From Chloroflexota bacterium (GTDB lineage Bacteria > Chloroflexota > Anaerolineae > Anaerolineales > UBA11579), in contig VRUJ01000002.1 of assembly GCA_019456165.1 (NCBI GenBank), forward strand, positions 1-64,000: DNA of 64,000 nt, in the 5' to 3' direction. The position numbers and the translations under genes are program-made. The notes below the pieces were generated by a model. The model ran no database searches and was not told the DNA's origin. It worked only from the letters and a program-made list of their open reading frames with translations. Shown here piece after piece: positions 35,972-44,678 of the stretch (positions within the stretch are counted from its first letter, which is position 1; each line of letters starts with the position of its first letter).

Positions 35972-36966
35972 TGATTTGTTTCCTGTCTACCCAGTGGGTT
36001 GGTGGGGTTGCGCTCCAAATGTATATCTTCCAAACGACCCTCAACTAGATATTTCATCTTCGGATGGGTCAGGATATAAAATCAATTTTCCTCGATTGCT
36101 TGAAATATAGCTTCAGCGATTTCTTCGGGTGTTTTTCCTTTATAAATTTGGCGACGTATGGCGATATCTAGTTTCTGGTATTTTTGAGATGGAAGTTCCG
36201 CCTCCGGCGAATTGAGATATTCGTTTGGGCGGTTACGTTCCGAATCTGCCAATTGAGTGTTAACCCAACCAGAGCAGAGCACCGAGACGCCAATCTTGGA
36301 ATCTCGCTCTTTCAGTTCGTGGAAGAGAGTTTCCGAGAAAGTGACGACCGCATGCTTAGTTACCTTATAAAGCCCTAAATCCGGAGATGAGACCAAACCG
36401 GTTATCGAAGAGGTGTTGACGATGTGGCCAGGTGTATCTTAGGATAACATTATAGGTGTAAAAGTACATACTCCATGAATCACGCCCCATAGGTTCACAC
36501 CCAATACCCACTCCCAATCTTCCAAAGTGCTTTCCCATATTGAAGTCCCCGCGTTAACACCAGCGTTGTTGAATAATAAATGAACAGCCCCGAAGGCTTT
36601 AAGTGTTTTATTCTTGCTGAATACCCCGTAGCTTGCTACGAGGGTTCCATGTTTTTCCAAAATCCGTACCCGTGGGGGCTAAACTCCGTAATACCCCGTT
36701 GCTTGCAGCGGGGATAGGAGTTTAGAGGATTTTGGTAGTTTATTGGCTAAAGTTTCGACTTGTTTAGCATTGGAAACGTCGGTGGGGACAGCAAGTACTT
36801 GCGCGCCATGCTCTTGCAGAGATTGGGCTGTTTCCATTAGCGCGGTTTCTTCAATATCGGCAAGGACTAAATTCATTCCCATGCTTGCCGCGAGATTGGC
36901 AATCGCCCGTCCGATCCCACTGGCAGCGCCGGTGATAACGGCTGTTTTCGCTTGGAAGTCTTTCAT
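35968..36966 (-). pseudogene. SDR-family oxidoreductase, interrupted by three in-frame stops and a 132-bp insertion
   Basis: The N-terminal Rossmann motif is TGAASGIGRAI, followed by LLFNNAGV, the catalytic-region NTSSITGL and YKVTKHAVV (Tyr and Lys of YxxxK), all in one reading frame from ATG 36966 to a TGA at 35970-35968. Three stops break it: TAG inside an insertion (36679-36681); TAA near 36439 in SQDTPGHIV context, most simply a CAA Gln codon; and TGA at 36082-36084 before FYILTHPKM, most simply a CGA Arg codon. Removing 36613-36744 gives TLANKTLKAFGAV without interruption. The restored protein is about 288 residues, normal for the family. The ATG directly follows the stop of the upstream desulfurase-like gene. 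Confidence 0.88.
36613..36744. repeat. 132-bp nested-palindrome insertion inside the SDR pseudogene
   Basis: Flanked by TTTATT at 36607-36612 and repeated at 36739-36744, a candidate 6-bp target duplication. Its right half is three nested inverted repeats: CCAAAATCC/GGATTTTGG (36657-36665, 36727-36735), CTAAACTCC/GGAGTTTAG (36679-36687, 36717-36725) and CCCCGTTGC/GCAGCGGGG (36694-36713). The left half has another palindrome, ACCCCGTAGC/GCTACGAGGGT with one bulge (36623-36645). It codes for nothing. It looks like a REP/MITE-type non-autonomous repeat. Confidence 0.8.
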
Positions 36967-38394
36967 TTAGGTTTTTTCTTCAGCGTGCAAGGAAAAGTAT
37001 TTGTCAAATTGCGGTTCCCAACCTATAGGATGATACTCACCGGTAGGTATATCTTGGACATATTCACCTTTGAAATTACCAGCCACGATGCTTATTAACG
37101 CTCCTATTAACATGTCTACCTCTTCGATGGTATTGTAAAGGCCAAATGAAGCACGCACCATACCAGGCATGTTTGCCCGATTGCCTTGCATCATCTGGTC
37201 CTGAGTAATACTGATCTCTTCAGGGTTAAGTTTTAGCAAATGCAGCACCAGGGGTTGTGCACAGAAACAACCGTTGCGCACACCGATACCAAATTCGTGT
37301 CCTAGGATGGAAGCTACGTGGAAGTGGTTGAAGCCTTCAATATTGAAAGGGATCACTCCTAAGCGGTTCTTAGCGTTTTCGGGATTTGGATCTCCGAATA
37401 TTTGAATGCCAGGAACTGAACTAAGATTTTCTAGAGCATGTCTAGTCAATTCTATCTCGTGGGCGGCCACTGCCTGCATACTAATTGCAGACATTTGTTT
37501 AGCGGCTGCTGCCAGGGCGACTGCTCCGACTGTGTTGGGGCTACCAGCCTCTTCACGGTCTGGCGGTTCTGCCCAGATCACGTCGTCCAGCGAAACAAGT
37601 TCAACCACACCGCCTCCGACCATATCCGGGTCACCAACCTCGAATGTATCTCGCCGCCCAATTAAAGCCCCGCTTCCATATGGAGCATACATTTTGTGCG
37701 CGGAAATGACGACATAATCCAAATGCTTCGGGTCGTTTAAAGCAAGCATTTCAACCTGGCGGTGGGGGGCAAATTGTGCACAATCTACCAAGATCTGTGC
37801 GCCCACCGCATGAGCTTTTTCCGCAAGTTCGTTGATCGGATTAAGAAACCCTGTCACATTGCTGCCGGCTGTAATAGCCACAATAGCGATTCTGTTACCG
37901 AATTCTTCTAATTTTGCATCAAAATCAACCATGTCCAAACGGCCATCGGGGTGCAGGTTCGCGTGTATGACTTCCGCAACCATGCGCCAGGGCAAATCAT
38001 TCGAGTGGTGCTCCATAGAGCTAGTGAGCACCATATCACGGTCTTGGTTGAAAGGAAAACGGCGGGCAATTTTATTGATCGCCTCAGTAGTATTTTTACC
38101 AAAAGCACAGGTGTGCGAATCTTGGTTCGCCCCGACAAACTGCATGACTGCTTTGCGGGCTTCTTCGTACGCGTGTGTGGAAAGTTGGCTTTTGAAGCCT
38201 GTGCCGCGATGCACACTGCTGTAATAAAGCATGAAATTATTTACTGCCTCTTGCACTGCCTTTAGAGGTGGCGTGGATGCAGCGTTATCGAAATTGATGT
38301 ATTTACTGCTGCTGCCGTCCAACAATGGAATCTCAGCTTCCAAGCCAACAAATAAATTTCGGTAATCCACAGATGGGTGGGGTGAACTTGGCAT
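36967..38394 (-). CDS. Class V aminotransferase, cysteine-desulfurase-like (SufS/Csd group)
   Basis: 475 residues, longer than the usual 400-420 because of a C-terminal extension. PLP binding is supported by K234 in ISAHKMYAPYG, D204 in DCAQFAPH and H129 in SMEHHSND. The FCAQP Cys near residue 427-430 could be the sulfur-accepting cysteine. It may mobilise sulfur from cysteine, or act on another amino acid; no suf or isc scaffold genes are nearby. AGGAG precedes the ATG. The SDR pseudogene starts immediately after the stop. Confidence 0.85.
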   Translation of the reverse strand: MPSSPHPSVDYRNLFVGLEAEIPLLDGSSSKYINFDNAASTPPLKAVQEAVNNFMLYYSSVHRGTGFKSQLSTHAYEEARKAVMQFVGANQDSHTCAFGKNTTEAINKIARRFPFNQDRDMVLTSSMEHHSNDLPWRMVAEVIHANLHPDGRLDMVDFDAKLEEFGNRIAIVAITAGSNVTGFLNPINELAEKAHAVGAQILVDCAQFAPHRQVEMLALNDPKHLDYVVISAHKMYAPYGSGALIGRRDTFEVGDPDMVGGGVVELVSLDDVIWAEPPDREEAGSPNTVGAVALAAAAKQMSAISMQAVAAHEIELTRHALENLSSVPGIQIFGDPNPENAKNRLGVIPFNIEGFNHFHVASILGHEFGIGVRNGCFCAQPLVLHLLKLNPEEISITQDQMMQGNRANMPGMVRASFGLYNTIEEVDMLIGALISIVAGNFKGEYVQDIPTGEYHPIGWEPQFDKYFSLHAEEKT

Positions 38395-38458
38395 ACCTAC
38401 TCCTGGGGGTTGGTAAACAATTTAGTAGGAAATATGTACTACTTTTGAGATAAAAGGC

Positions 38459-38487
38459 TTGCATTTGGTGTTGAAATAGTATAGAAT
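38459..38487 (+). promoter_or_regulatory. Promoter of the mraZ-dcw cluster
   Basis: TTGCAT (38459-38464) and TAGAAT (38482-38487) are separated by 17 bp. Transcription would begin about 38494, right at the MraZ boxes. Confidence 0.75.
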
Positions 38488-38497
38488 GTGTATCCAC

Positions 38498-38522
38498 GTG
38501 GGTCAAAGTGGAGGAAAGTGGG
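38498..38522 (+). promoter_or_regulatory. MraZ operator: three GTGG(G/A) repeats with 10-bp period
   Basis: GTGGG (38498-38502), GTGGA (38508-38512) and GTGGG (38518-38522) are spaced exactly one helical turn apart, the known pattern of MraZ-binding sites upstream of mraZ. They lie just downstream of the -10 box, suited to autorepression of the dcw cluster. Confidence 0.85.
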
Positions 38523-38548
38523 ACGCCGGACTTCTTTAGACGGCGTCC
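38521..38548 (+). promoter_or_regulatory. 5'-UTR hairpin upstream of mraZ
   Basis: GGACGCCG (38521-38528) pairs perfectly with CGGCGTCC (38541-38548) across a 12-nt loop. It follows the last MraZ box and precedes the AGGAG of mraZ by about 10 nt. There is no T tract, so a transcript-stability or translation-control role is more likely than termination. Confidence 0.55.
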
Positions 38549-38574
38549 AGTGCGTTAAAAGGAGAGTAGAACAT

Positions 38575-39018
38575 ATGTTTTTGGGGCAGTACCGCCACAA
38601 CATCGATAGTAAAGCTAGATTGACAATCCCAGCACGTTTCCGGGAATTGCTGGCCGATGGCGCATATGTGACCCAAGGCTTCGATCAGAACCTGATGGTT
38701 CTTAGAACTGATACATTTGAATTCATCTCCAAACGTGTAAATCAGATGAGTCTTACTGATCCAATGGCACGTGAATTGAAGCGCTTGCTTTTTTCCACTG
38801 CCGACCATGTTGAGACCGATAATAACGGCCGCATACTTATCCCGCAGTTCTTGCGAGAGGTCGCCGAGCTAGAAGTAGAGGCAGTGATCGCTGGGGTGGG
38901 GGAATATTTCGAGATCTGGGCTCCCAACCCTTGGGAGCAGCAAACTGCCCGAATGCAGGATACTGACGCCAACGCCCAGCGATTCGCAATGCTCGACCTT
39001 TCACCCGGACAATCATGA
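38575..39018 (+). CDS. mraZ: Transcriptional regulator MraZ
   Basis: 147 residues from ATG 38575, with AAGGAGAG upstream. The open frame extends further 5' to 38488, but that part covers the operator and hairpin. MraZ has two SpoVT/AbrB-type DNA-binding halves: GQYRHNIDSKARLTIPARFR and TDNNGRILIPQFLREVAELE. It forms a ring that binds the direct repeats seen at 38498-38522 and controls the division/cell-wall cluster. It overlaps rsmH by 4 nt (39015-39018). Confidence 0.96.
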   Translation: MFLGQYRHNIDSKARLTIPARFRELLADGAYVTQGFDQNLMVLRTDTFEFISKRVNQMSLTDPMARELKRLLFSTADHVETDNNGRILIPQFLREVAELEVEAVIAGVGEYFEIWAPNPWEQQTARMQDTDANAQRFAMLDLSPGQS

Positions 39019-39956
39019 ACGCATCGCTTGGGGATAATGATCCTCCCCATCGCCCGGTACTTTACCATGAGATTATACACGCTTTACGCCCAATCAGCAC
39101 AGGCGTTTACGTAGACGCCACGGTTGGAGCTGGCGGTCATGCAGCTGGAATATTATCTGCAAGCGTTCCACATGGCAGGTTGTTGGGTCTTGACATTGAT
39201 CCCCTGGCGATAAAGCTTGCGAACCGAAGGTTATCGCAGTATGGAGAAAGAGTATCGCTGATGCATGCCTCCTATGTGACTTTACACCAACAGATTGAAT
39301 CCCTGGGTTGGGAAGAAGTAGATGGAATAATGCTGGACTTAGGCGCCTCCTCAATGCAGTTCGATCACCCAGGACGCGGGTTTTCTTTTCAAGCAGCAGG
39401 CCCCTTGGACATGCGTTTCGATACTACCGCAAAGGTAAAAGCTGCTGATTTGGTAAATGAACTGCCCCAGGATGAGCTTGCAAGCTTGATCTCACATTAT
39501 GGTGAGGAGCGACATTCAAAGAAGGCGGCAAAAGCAATTGTGGAAGCCAGGCCGCTCAGCACAACCTTAGAGCTGGCGGAAGTTTTGGAACAGACCATAA
39601 AAGCTAAGCGCGGTGGTATCCATCCAGCAACTCGTACTTTCCAAGCGCTGCGTATCGCGGTCAACGGAGAATTGGAGGCTTTAGAAACAGTCTTGCCTGA
39701 ATCAGTGAAGGTTCTTGCTTCTGGAGGCAGGTTAGCAGTTATTGCTTTCCATTCCTTGGAAGATCGTATAGTAAAGCGTTTTTTCCGGCAGGAAAGTAAT
39801 AGTTATACCCGCCAGCCTGATGATGCTCCCTCCACTCCGGAGCGTAAAGCCACAATAAAGGAGATAACTCGTCGGCCCATCAAGGCTAGTATGGAAGAGA
39901 TTAACCAAAATCCGAGAGCACGCAGCGCCCGTTTGCGGGTTGCCGAGAAAATCTAG
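39015..39956 (+). CDS. rsmH: 16S rRNA (cytosine1402-N4)-methyltransferase RsmH
   Basis: 313 residues, typical of RsmH (MraW). Methylates N4 of C1402 in the 30S P site. The S-AdoMet motif is DATVGAGGHAAGIL with LGLDIDPLA next, followed by LDLGASSMQFD and the HSLEDRIVKRFF motif. ATGA overlap with mraZ. Second gene of the dcw cluster in most bacteria. Confidence 0.97.
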   Translation: MNASLGDNDPPHRPVLYHEIIHALRPISTGVYVDATVGAGGHAAGILSASVPHGRLLGLDIDPLAIKLANRRLSQYGERVSLMHASYVTLHQQIESLGWEEVDGIMLDLGASSMQFDHPGRGFSFQAAGPLDMRFDTTAKVKAADLVNELPQDELASLISHYGEERHSKKAAKAIVEARPLSTTLELAEVLEQTIKAKRGGIHPATRTFQALRIAVNGELEALETVLPESVKVLASGGRLAVIAFHSLEDRIVKRFFRQESNSYTRQPDDAPSTPERKATIKEITRRPIKASMEEINQNPRARSARLRVAEKI

Positions 39957-40034
39957 CGTCGAGAATAATGGCACAACACTTGCAGCCTATAGAAGATACA
40001 AATATGAGTATATTTGACTATAGGAGCAGCGATT

Positions 40035-40508
40035 ATGAACAACAAACAAAAGATAATTCAGGCATACCAGCAAGCTCCCTGGCGAAAACAGCGCCAAATA
40101 ATTGGCATATACTCAGCTGGCATTGTCTTTACTGCTCTGATAGCTAGTATCTACTTGAATGTTACTGCCCGCTCGGCTACTCTTGGACGTGAGATACAAG
40201 ATATGCAAGTGATGAAAGAAGAAATCGAAAAAGAAATTGAAGATCTAGAAACGGAATTAGCAACATTGACTTCAGCGCGTGTGATGGAAGAACGAGCTCG
40301 GGATTTAGGTTTCGAATATATCAATCCAGCTACTTCTTTATACCTGCCGATACCAGGTTATCCCGGACGCCAAACAGCCGACCTGGCACCGCCGCCTCCC
40401 ACAATTAGCGCCACCTCGCAATCCCTGCCTCCTGAATTCACTATGACATTGTTTGATTGGGCGCGTGAGATGATTCAACAGATTTCGCTGCAAACAGGTG
40501 CAAACTAA
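40035..40508 (+). CDS. ftsL: FtsL-like cell-division membrane protein
   Basis: 157 residues from ATG 40035 (AGGAG 9 nt upstream; the frame opens earlier at a TTG, 40014). A single transmembrane segment (IIGIYSAGIVFTALIASIYL, residues about 21-40) follows a short cytoplasmic tail, then a coiled coil of about 50 residues rich in Glu (QDMQVMKEEIEKEIEDLETE) and the ARDLGFEYINPATSLYLPIPGY segment. This layout and the position between rsmH and the PBP gene are those of FtsL, which couples FtsQ/DivIB to FtsW-FtsI. Sequence conservation is too low for certainty. One-base overlap with the PBP gene. Confidence 0.75.
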   Translation: MNNKQKIIQAYQQAPWRKQRQIIGIYSAGIVFTALIASIYLNVTARSATLGREIQDMQVMKEEIEKEIEDLETELATLTSARVMEERARDLGFEYINPATSLYLPIPGYPGRQTADLAPPPPTISATSQSLPPEFTMTLFDWAREMIQQISLQTGAN

Positions 40509-42271
40509 TGAAGAGCGAAAATAGTTGGCGATATAGTATGATGTTTACTGCATTCATTGGTGTGGGGCTGGTTATAGCTGTTCAATTGGTGCGCCTCCAA
40601 TTTTCACCACAGGCGAGTTCTTTCATCGAACAAGCTGCCCGATACGCTTGGGAGCCTAGGTTGGTAAATGCCCCCCGCGGCCAGATTTATGATCGCTGGG
40701 GAAACTTGCTCGCAGGCAACCGCACCGTTTATGAGGTTGGGGTTGAATTGGCCTACGTCGAAGACCCCCAAGCGATAGCATTTACCATCCACGGATTATT
40801 GGGTGAGGATTATGCCCGTGTACTGCGTCTAGCCAGCATGGAGGCTTCAGATGAGGCGGTCTATAACCGTCTTTCGGATTTTACCTCTGTGGATAATGTG
40901 GAGATTCTAAAAAATCAAATTGATCAACGCCGCGAAGATATCCGGGCGAGCATTCCACCTACCGGTCCGAATTTAGAGGGTTTAGTATTTCGCGCCCATT
41001 TGGCCCGCAGCTTTCCAGAAGGACTTTTGGCGGCAACAATTCTTGGTTTTGTAGGGCAGGATGAAATTGGATACCATGGGATTGAAGAATATTACGATGA
41101 GTTACTAGCTGGAACCTCACAAGAAATTTGGGTACCCCGTGACCCCAATCGTGTCGAGGAATTGCCGGAGATCCCACCAGGCGACAGTCTTGTTCTGACT
41201 ATTGATCGAGAATTGCAAGCTATGGTGGAAGAAATATTAGATAATTCAGTAGAAGAGTGGGACGCAGCTGGTGGAACGATTGTCGTAATGGATCCCAATA
41301 CGGGAGAAATCTATGCTATGGCATCCACACCACACTTGAATCCTAACGAATTCTCGAATTATGATGCGGTTTTTCCAGATAATGCACCTTTCAACTGGGC
41401 AACAAGCAAATCCTATGAACCAGGATCGGTATTTAAAATTTTTACGATGGCTGCTGCCATTGATCTTGGTCTGGTCACACCTGAAACACCTTTTTTTGAC
41501 ACAGGTGAAATCATAGTGGGCGAAATCCCAATTCGAAATTGGGATAACAACGCTTGGGGTCCACAGAACATGCTGAGCTGTATGCAGCATTCATTGAATG
41601 TTTGCCTCGCCTGGGTTGGAACTCAATTGAAGGCAGGCAATTTCTATGATTACATGCGCCGATTTGGATTTGGACACATTACAGGGATTGACATCGCAGG
41701 AGAGGCAACCGGAAGGTTGAAAGAGCCAGGTGATGGTGATTGGTATCCAGCTGATTTAGGTACTAACACCTTCGGACAAGGCATATCAGTCACGCCAGTC
41801 CAGATGTTAATGGCTATCTCCGCAATTGCCAACGAAGGGCATATGGTAACTCCCCATATAGTGCGTTCCTTGGTGGATGGCAGCAATCAGTTTAACATTC
41901 AGCCCCAATTTGCAGGACAGCCGATCTCAAGTGAAACCGCCAGAATAATGACTGAGATGCTGACAGAAACTTTGGAGAATAAAGAATCTTTGGCTTTGGT
42001 TTCCGGGATTCGTGTTGCAGGTAAATCTGGAACAGGTGAGATCTCAACACTGGATGGTTATTCAGATCGAACCAATGCGTCCTTCGTTGGCTGGGGCCCT
42101 GTCGATGACCCCCAGTTTATTGTTTACGTCTGGCTGGAAGATCCAACTCCCATTTGGGGTTCACTAGTGGCAGCCCCGGTTTTCAAACAGGTAGTTGAGC
42201 GGTTGGTTGTTTCCTTGAATTTACCTCCGGACAATGTGCGTATAGGGTTATTAGAGGATTCAAGCGAGTGA
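40508..42271 (+). CDS. ftsI: Class B penicillin-binding protein (FtsI/PBP2-like transpeptidase)
   Basis: 587 residues. N-terminal membrane anchor (MMFTAFIGVGLVIAVQLVRL), PBP dimerisation domain (about 50-220; VNAPRGQIYDRWGNLLAGNR), then the transpeptidase domain with active-site SVFK (S307-K310), SLN (S362-N364) and KSGT (506-509). No PASTA repeats. It makes septal peptidoglycan crosslinks with FtsW. Its ATG overlaps the ftsL-like stop by one base and murF starts 2 nt after. Confidence 0.95.
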   Translation: MKSENSWRYSMMFTAFIGVGLVIAVQLVRLQFSPQASSFIEQAARYAWEPRLVNAPRGQIYDRWGNLLAGNRTVYEVGVELAYVEDPQAIAFTIHGLLGEDYARVLRLASMEASDEAVYNRLSDFTSVDNVEILKNQIDQRREDIRASIPPTGPNLEGLVFRAHLARSFPEGLLAATILGFVGQDEIGYHGIEEYYDELLAGTSQEIWVPRDPNRVEELPEIPPGDSLVLTIDRELQAMVEEILDNSVEEWDAAGGTIVVMDPNTGEIYAMASTPHLNPNEFSNYDAVFPDNAPFNWATSKSYEPGSVFKIFTMAAAIDLGLVTPETPFFDTGEIIVGEIPIRNWDNNAWGPQNMLSCMQHSLNVCLAWVGTQLKAGNFYDYMRRFGFGHITGIDIAGEATGRLKEPGDGDWYPADLGTNTFGQGISVTPVQMLMAISAIANEGHMVTPHIVRSLVDGSNQFNIQPQFAGQPISSETARIMTEMLTETLENKESLALVSGIRVAGKSGTGEISTLDGYSDRTNASFVGWGPVDDPQFIVYVWLEDPTPIWGSLVAAPVFKQVVERLVVSLNLPPDNVRIGLLEDSSE

Positions 42272-42272
42272 T

Positions 42273-43688
42273 ATGCTGACCTTATCTGATGTTCTGGAAG
42301 CGCTTAGCGGAAATCGTCCTGAAGATGACGGTATCGTAATCACTGAAGCTGTGATCGATTCTCGGGAGGCTATTCACGATTCGCTATTTGTCGCGCTGGT
42401 CGGCCAGAACCTTGATGGACATGATTTTGTTTCCGATGCTTTCAAACGAGGTGCCTGCCTGGCATTGGTGCAACGTAATCTTGAGCGTGATTTTCGTGTG
42501 TTAGATATTCGAGAAGGTTTAAACCTTGAATCATTGGAAGATGTCGATTTCCCATTCTGTGTGTTGATAAAAGATAGTTTGCTCGCTCTCCAGCAAATTG
42601 CTCGATTTTGGAGACGGAAGCTAGACGTGCGTGTAACTGGAATTACCGGCAGCGTAGGAAAGTCCACTACCAAAGAAGTTACCGCGGAGGTCTTGAGCCA
42701 GAGTTTCACCACTCTAAAAAATCCCGGGAACTTAAATAATGAAATCGGCCTCCCGTTAACTATCTTGAGGTTAACTAGCGCTCACCAACAAGCGGTCTTA
42801 GAAATGGGCTTTTACGTAGCTGGTGAGATTGATTTATTATGCGACATAGCTTTGCCGCATATTGGTGTCGTAACTAACATAGGTACAGTTCATGCAGAAC
42901 GTGCAGGATCACAAGAAGCGATTGCAGAAGGAAAATCTGAGTTGGTTAGGTCCCTGCCGGATAGTGGAGTAGCCATACTAAATTATGACGACCCTTTAGT
43001 GCGTAAAATGGCAGAACTTACCAAAGCGCGAGTATTTTTCTATGGTCTTACTCCTGATGCAGAACTTTGGGCAGATGAAGTCGAAGGCTTGGGACTGGAT
43101 GGCATCCGTTTTAAATTGCATCATGGCGCTGAATCGATGCACCTGCGTGTTCCGATGATCGGACGTCATTCGGTACATACCGCATTGCGTGCAGTTGCGG
43201 TGGGATTAATGGTAGGCATGGGATGGCAGGAGATCATCACTGGGTTACGTTTTGGCCATACACAATTACGTCTTGTAGCTGTACGGGCCAAAAATGGAGC
43301 CTTGCTTCTTGATGATACTTATAACGCTTCCCCACAGTCTGCGATTGCGGCTATAAATTTATTAGAAGAACTTCAAGGCCGAAAAATTGCTGTTTTAGGA
43401 GATATGCTCGAATTAGGACCGTATGAGCGTCAAGGGCATGAAATGGTTGGCAGAAGAGCGGCAGAGGTGGTTGATAGGTTGATAGTTGTCGGTGAACGTG
43501 CTCGAATTATCGCTAACGCGGCGCGAGATGCAGGACTAAAAGCAACGAACATTACCGAGGTAGAAGATACCCAGGCAGCGGTGGTATTAATTCGTAATAA
43601 ATTTGACAGCCGAGATGTCGTCCTGGTGAAAGGCTCTCGCGGTATGCATATGGATAATATTGTTCCCAGTTTGGAGGTTTATCAGTGA
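42273..43688 (+). CDS. murF: UDP-MurNAc-tripeptide-D-Ala-D-Ala ligase MurF
   Basis: 471 residues. Adds D-Ala-D-Ala to the UDP-MurNAc-tripeptide. The ATP-binding loop is GITGSVGKSTTKE (about 126-138), with Ser in place of the more usual Thr, followed by NPGNLNNEIGLPLTIL and, in the C-domain, LDDTYNASPQSAIAAI and AVLGDMLELG, all MurF hallmarks. murE is not in this window. Its stop overlaps the GTG of mraY by 4 nt. Confidence 0.95.
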   Translation: MLTLSDVLEALSGNRPEDDGIVITEAVIDSREAIHDSLFVALVGQNLDGHDFVSDAFKRGACLALVQRNLERDFRVLDIREGLNLESLEDVDFPFCVLIKDSLLALQQIARFWRRKLDVRVTGITGSVGKSTTKEVTAEVLSQSFTTLKNPGNLNNEIGLPLTILRLTSAHQQAVLEMGFYVAGEIDLLCDIALPHIGVVTNIGTVHAERAGSQEAIAEGKSELVRSLPDSGVAILNYDDPLVRKMAELTKARVFFYGLTPDAELWADEVEGLGLDGIRFKLHHGAESMHLRVPMIGRHSVHTALRAVAVGLMVGMGWQEIITGLRFGHTQLRLVAVRAKNGALLLDDTYNASPQSAIAAINLLEELQGRKIAVLGDMLELGPYERQGHEMVGRRAAEVVDRLIVVGERARIIANAARDAGLKATNITEVEDTQAAVVLIRNKFDSRDVVLVKGSRGMHMDNIVPSLEVYQ

Positions 43689-44677
43689 CCGATACCTCCA
43701 TCTCCCTCGCTTTAGCTGCTATCAGCTTCATTCTAACTGTGATCTGGGGAGGTCCTTTAGTGCGTATTTTGCGTTACCTGGAGATTGGTGACAGCATCCG
43801 CATAGAGGCGCCTGAAAGGCATTTAACCAAAGTTGGAACACCTACTATTGGAGGAGTGATGTTCATTTTGCCAGTGGTGTTAATTACTGGGATGTTGAAT
43901 GCGGTATCGTTGATCGGCCTGAGTGTTGTGGGGCGTTCGATTTTATTACCTTTGAGCGCTCTTGTGTTCTTTGGAGCTTTAGGTTCCTTGGATGATTGGA
44001 AAAAATTACGTCGTAGCACCCGAGGAGAGGGTATTAGTGGACGCTTCAAATTCCTGATTCAACTGGTCTTGGCATTAACGGTAGCAATTTTGTTACGCAA
44101 AGTCCTCGACGCCCCAGACATGTATCTACCGGGATTGATAGGTGAAATTAATTTGGGTTTTTGGTACATTCCGATTGCGGTTTTTGTGATTGTGGCAACT
44201 ACAAATGCGATCAATTTCACCGATGGATTGGATGGTTTGGCAGGATTGGTCTCCTCTACGGCTTTTGCCACTTATGGGGGCATTGCTCTTTTGCAAGGGC
44301 AGACATTTTTAGCTCAGTTTTGTTTTACTCTCGTGGGGGCGGTGTTTGGGTTCTTATGGTTTAACGTGCACCCAGCTATGTTGATCATGGGTGATACTGG
44401 TTCGTTGGCTTTGGGATCCACATTGGCGGTTGTAGCATTGATGACTGGACATTGGATATTACTGCCGATTATTGCCATTATTCCGGTGAGTGAAGTTTTA
44501 AGTGTGATCCTCCAAGTTGCTTACTATAAAATTTCTGGGGGGCGGAGAATTTTTAAGATGTCGCCAATACATTTGCATTTTGAATTGTCGGGTTGGAGTG
44601 AAACACAGATTGTACAGCGATTCTGGTTGGTTAGTCTACTATTCGCCATGATTGGAGTGGCGCTGGTGGTTGTATGA
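43685..44677 (+). CDS. mraY: Phospho-N-acetylmuramoyl-pentapeptide transferase MraY
   Basis: 330 residues, multi-spanning membrane protein with a GTG start. Makes lipid I. Motifs: the cytoplasmic GTPTIGGVMF loop, DDWKKLRRSTRGEG (DDxxK catalytic region), NAINFTDGLDGLAG with the key Asp residues, and SPIHLHFELSGWSE near the C-end. murD starts 1 nt after the TGA. Confidence 0.96.
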   Translation: MTDTSISLALAAISFILTVIWGGPLVRILRYLEIGDSIRIEAPERHLTKVGTPTIGGVMFILPVVLITGMLNAVSLIGLSVVGRSILLPLSALVFFGALGSLDDWKKLRRSTRGEGISGRFKFLIQLVLALTVAILLRKVLDAPDMYLPGLIGEINLGFWYIPIAVFVIVATTNAINFTDGLDGLAGLVSSTAFATYGGIALLQGQTFLAQFCFTLVGAVFGFLWFNVHPAMLIMGDTGSLALGSTLAVVALMTGHWILLPIIAIIPVSEVLSVILQVAYYKISGGRRIFKMSPIHLHFELSGWSETQIVQRFWLVSLLFAMIGVALVVV

Positions 44678-44678
44678 A

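Noticed and set aside
38488..38574. N-terminal extension of MraZ in the open frame upstream
   Set aside because: This stretch is the operator and hairpin; MraZ proteins start MFxGxYxHxID and ATG 38575 has its own AGGAG.
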